Assembly: GCA_020428895.1 (NCBI GenBank)
Contig: JAGQLZ010000016.1
Span: forward strand, 3,392-8,797
Origin: Candidatus Kaiserbacteria bacterium
Lineage (GTDB): Bacteria > Patescibacteriota > Minisyncoccia > Phycocordibacterales > UBA918
Length of the DNA stretch: 5,406 nt
Direction: 5' to 3'
Below the pieces are notes generated by a model. It saw only the letters and a program-made list of their open reading frames with translations. It was not told where the DNA came from and ran no database searches. Positions 4,824 to 5,406 of this stretch are shown here, piece by piece. Both the position numbers and the translations under genes were made by a program. Positions within the stretch are counted from its first letter, which is position 1. Each line of letters starts with the position of its first letter.

Positions 4824-5406
4824 ATGAATAGCCTAGCTCACAGCATAATTCGTTACCTAACACCAATAAGACTAGCTAAAATACTGCCTCGTGGTTTGGT
4901 TGATTTTATAAAAACCATTAGTTTTATAGTCACGCTTTTTGGTTTCTTATCTAGTATTTTATTGGTTGCTATCATTGGTGGTAATCCAATAATTGATTTG
5001 GTTGGCGCAATTGCCTACATGTCATTTGGCGTTTGGACTGCTACTTTCATGATTTCTTGTTACCATAATAGCTACTATTATCATGGTTTTACTTCAGTAA
5101 TTGGTAGTGAAGAACGACACGAAGAAGGCACTACTTACGATGTGGCCGATGTAGTCAGACGCAAACCTGATGATCTGACTGACGCTTTTTTGACTTCACC
5201 ACTAGGTTCAATGATTATGCTTAGGGTTGGTATTGAACAATATGTCATGCAAGAATTTTTATCTCAACCTAGACAAAAAATTACTGCTGAAATGGTGCCC
5301 ATTAAGGAAGGTCAAATATTTTCACTAATGTCAGTTGCTTCTTTCATACTTCAACAAGATAAAGAATTTAAAAAATTCTTAGGTAAACACGCTATTGATG
5401 ATGTTA
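4824..5406 (+). CDS. N-terminal part of a membrane-anchored protein, probably Clp-like AAA+ ATPase (cut by window end)
   Basis: The frame is open from ATG 4824 to the window end, giving 194 residues of an incomplete protein. Two membrane helices lie at about 31-52 and 56-80, followed by an aromatic stretch (HNSYYYHGF, 81-89) and an acidic linker (about 95-120). From about 117 to 194 the sequence has the helical pattern of a Clp N-domain half: FLTSPLGSMIMLRVGI (122-137), then FSLMSVASFILQQDKEFKKF (166-185). This suggests the start of a ClpC/ClpB-like unfoldase tethered to the membrane, as I recall from CPR genomes. No Walker motif is reached, so the assignment is inference; a membrane protein with only this domain is the alternative. 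It follows the 125-aa membrane gene by 4 bases with no Shine-Dalgarno site, suggesting translational coupling. Confidence 0.65.
   Translation, partial: MNSLAHSIIRYLTPIRLAKILPRGLVDFIKTISFIVTLFGFLSSILLVAIIGGNPIIDLVGAIAYMSFGVWTATFMISCYHNSYYYHGFTSVIGSEERHEEGTTYDVADVVRRKPDDLTDAFLTSPLGSMIMLRVGIEQYVMQEFLSQPRQKITAEMVPIKEGQIFSLMSVASFILQQDKEFKKFLGKHAIDDV

Noticed and set aside
1..5406. Alternative genetic code with TGA as glycine, known in some CPR lineages
   Set aside because: All complete genes read full length without in-frame TGA and use GGN for conserved glycines. All stops being TAA is too few cases to argue otherwise.

Overview
The window looks like a stretch of a reduced, AT-rich bacterial chromosome, most likely from Candidatus Patescibacteria (CPR). 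That assignment is an inference. It rests on the unlinked housekeeping genes, the absence of any convincing Shine-Dalgarno sequence, promoter-like -10 hexamers lying almost on top of start codons, and the pair at the right end (a small membrane protein followed by a membrane-anchored protein that resembles the front of a Clp-type AAA+ ATPase). All complete genes end in TAA, and the proteins read through with ordinary GGN glycines, so the standard genetic code fits.

Left part (1-1547): a complete class II CCA-adding enzyme / poly(A) polymerase-like gene with an HD domain, preceded by an extended -10 motif whose expected start site falls at or just before the ATG.

Middle (1548-2495): about 950 bases with no large gene. 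From 1548 to about 1700 I see nothing definite. From 1727 to 1918 lie nested complementary helices that could be a structured RNA; the opposite strand of the same stretch has a 52-codon cysteine-containing reading frame. At 1976-2034 there is a very long hairpin that can terminate transcription in both directions. From 2046 to 2449 there is a dense series of further hairpins, including a perfect gapless 44-bp palindrome at 2373-2416 and a partial copy of its core at 2325-2350. This is the most unusual part of the window.

Right part (2496-5406): exonuclease III (minus strand) diverges from a metallo-beta-lactamase-fold hydrolase (plus strand). They share a 22-bp gap holding overlapping -10 elements on opposite strands. 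A small cold-shock-domain protein with its own promoter and terminator follows. The window ends in a two-gene operon: a 125-aa membrane protein, and a two-helix membrane protein cut off by the window end, probably the N-terminus of a Clp-like ATPase. The enzymes cover tRNA 3'-end maturation, base-excision repair, RNA chaperoning and probably membrane-linked protein quality control. They do not form one pathway.
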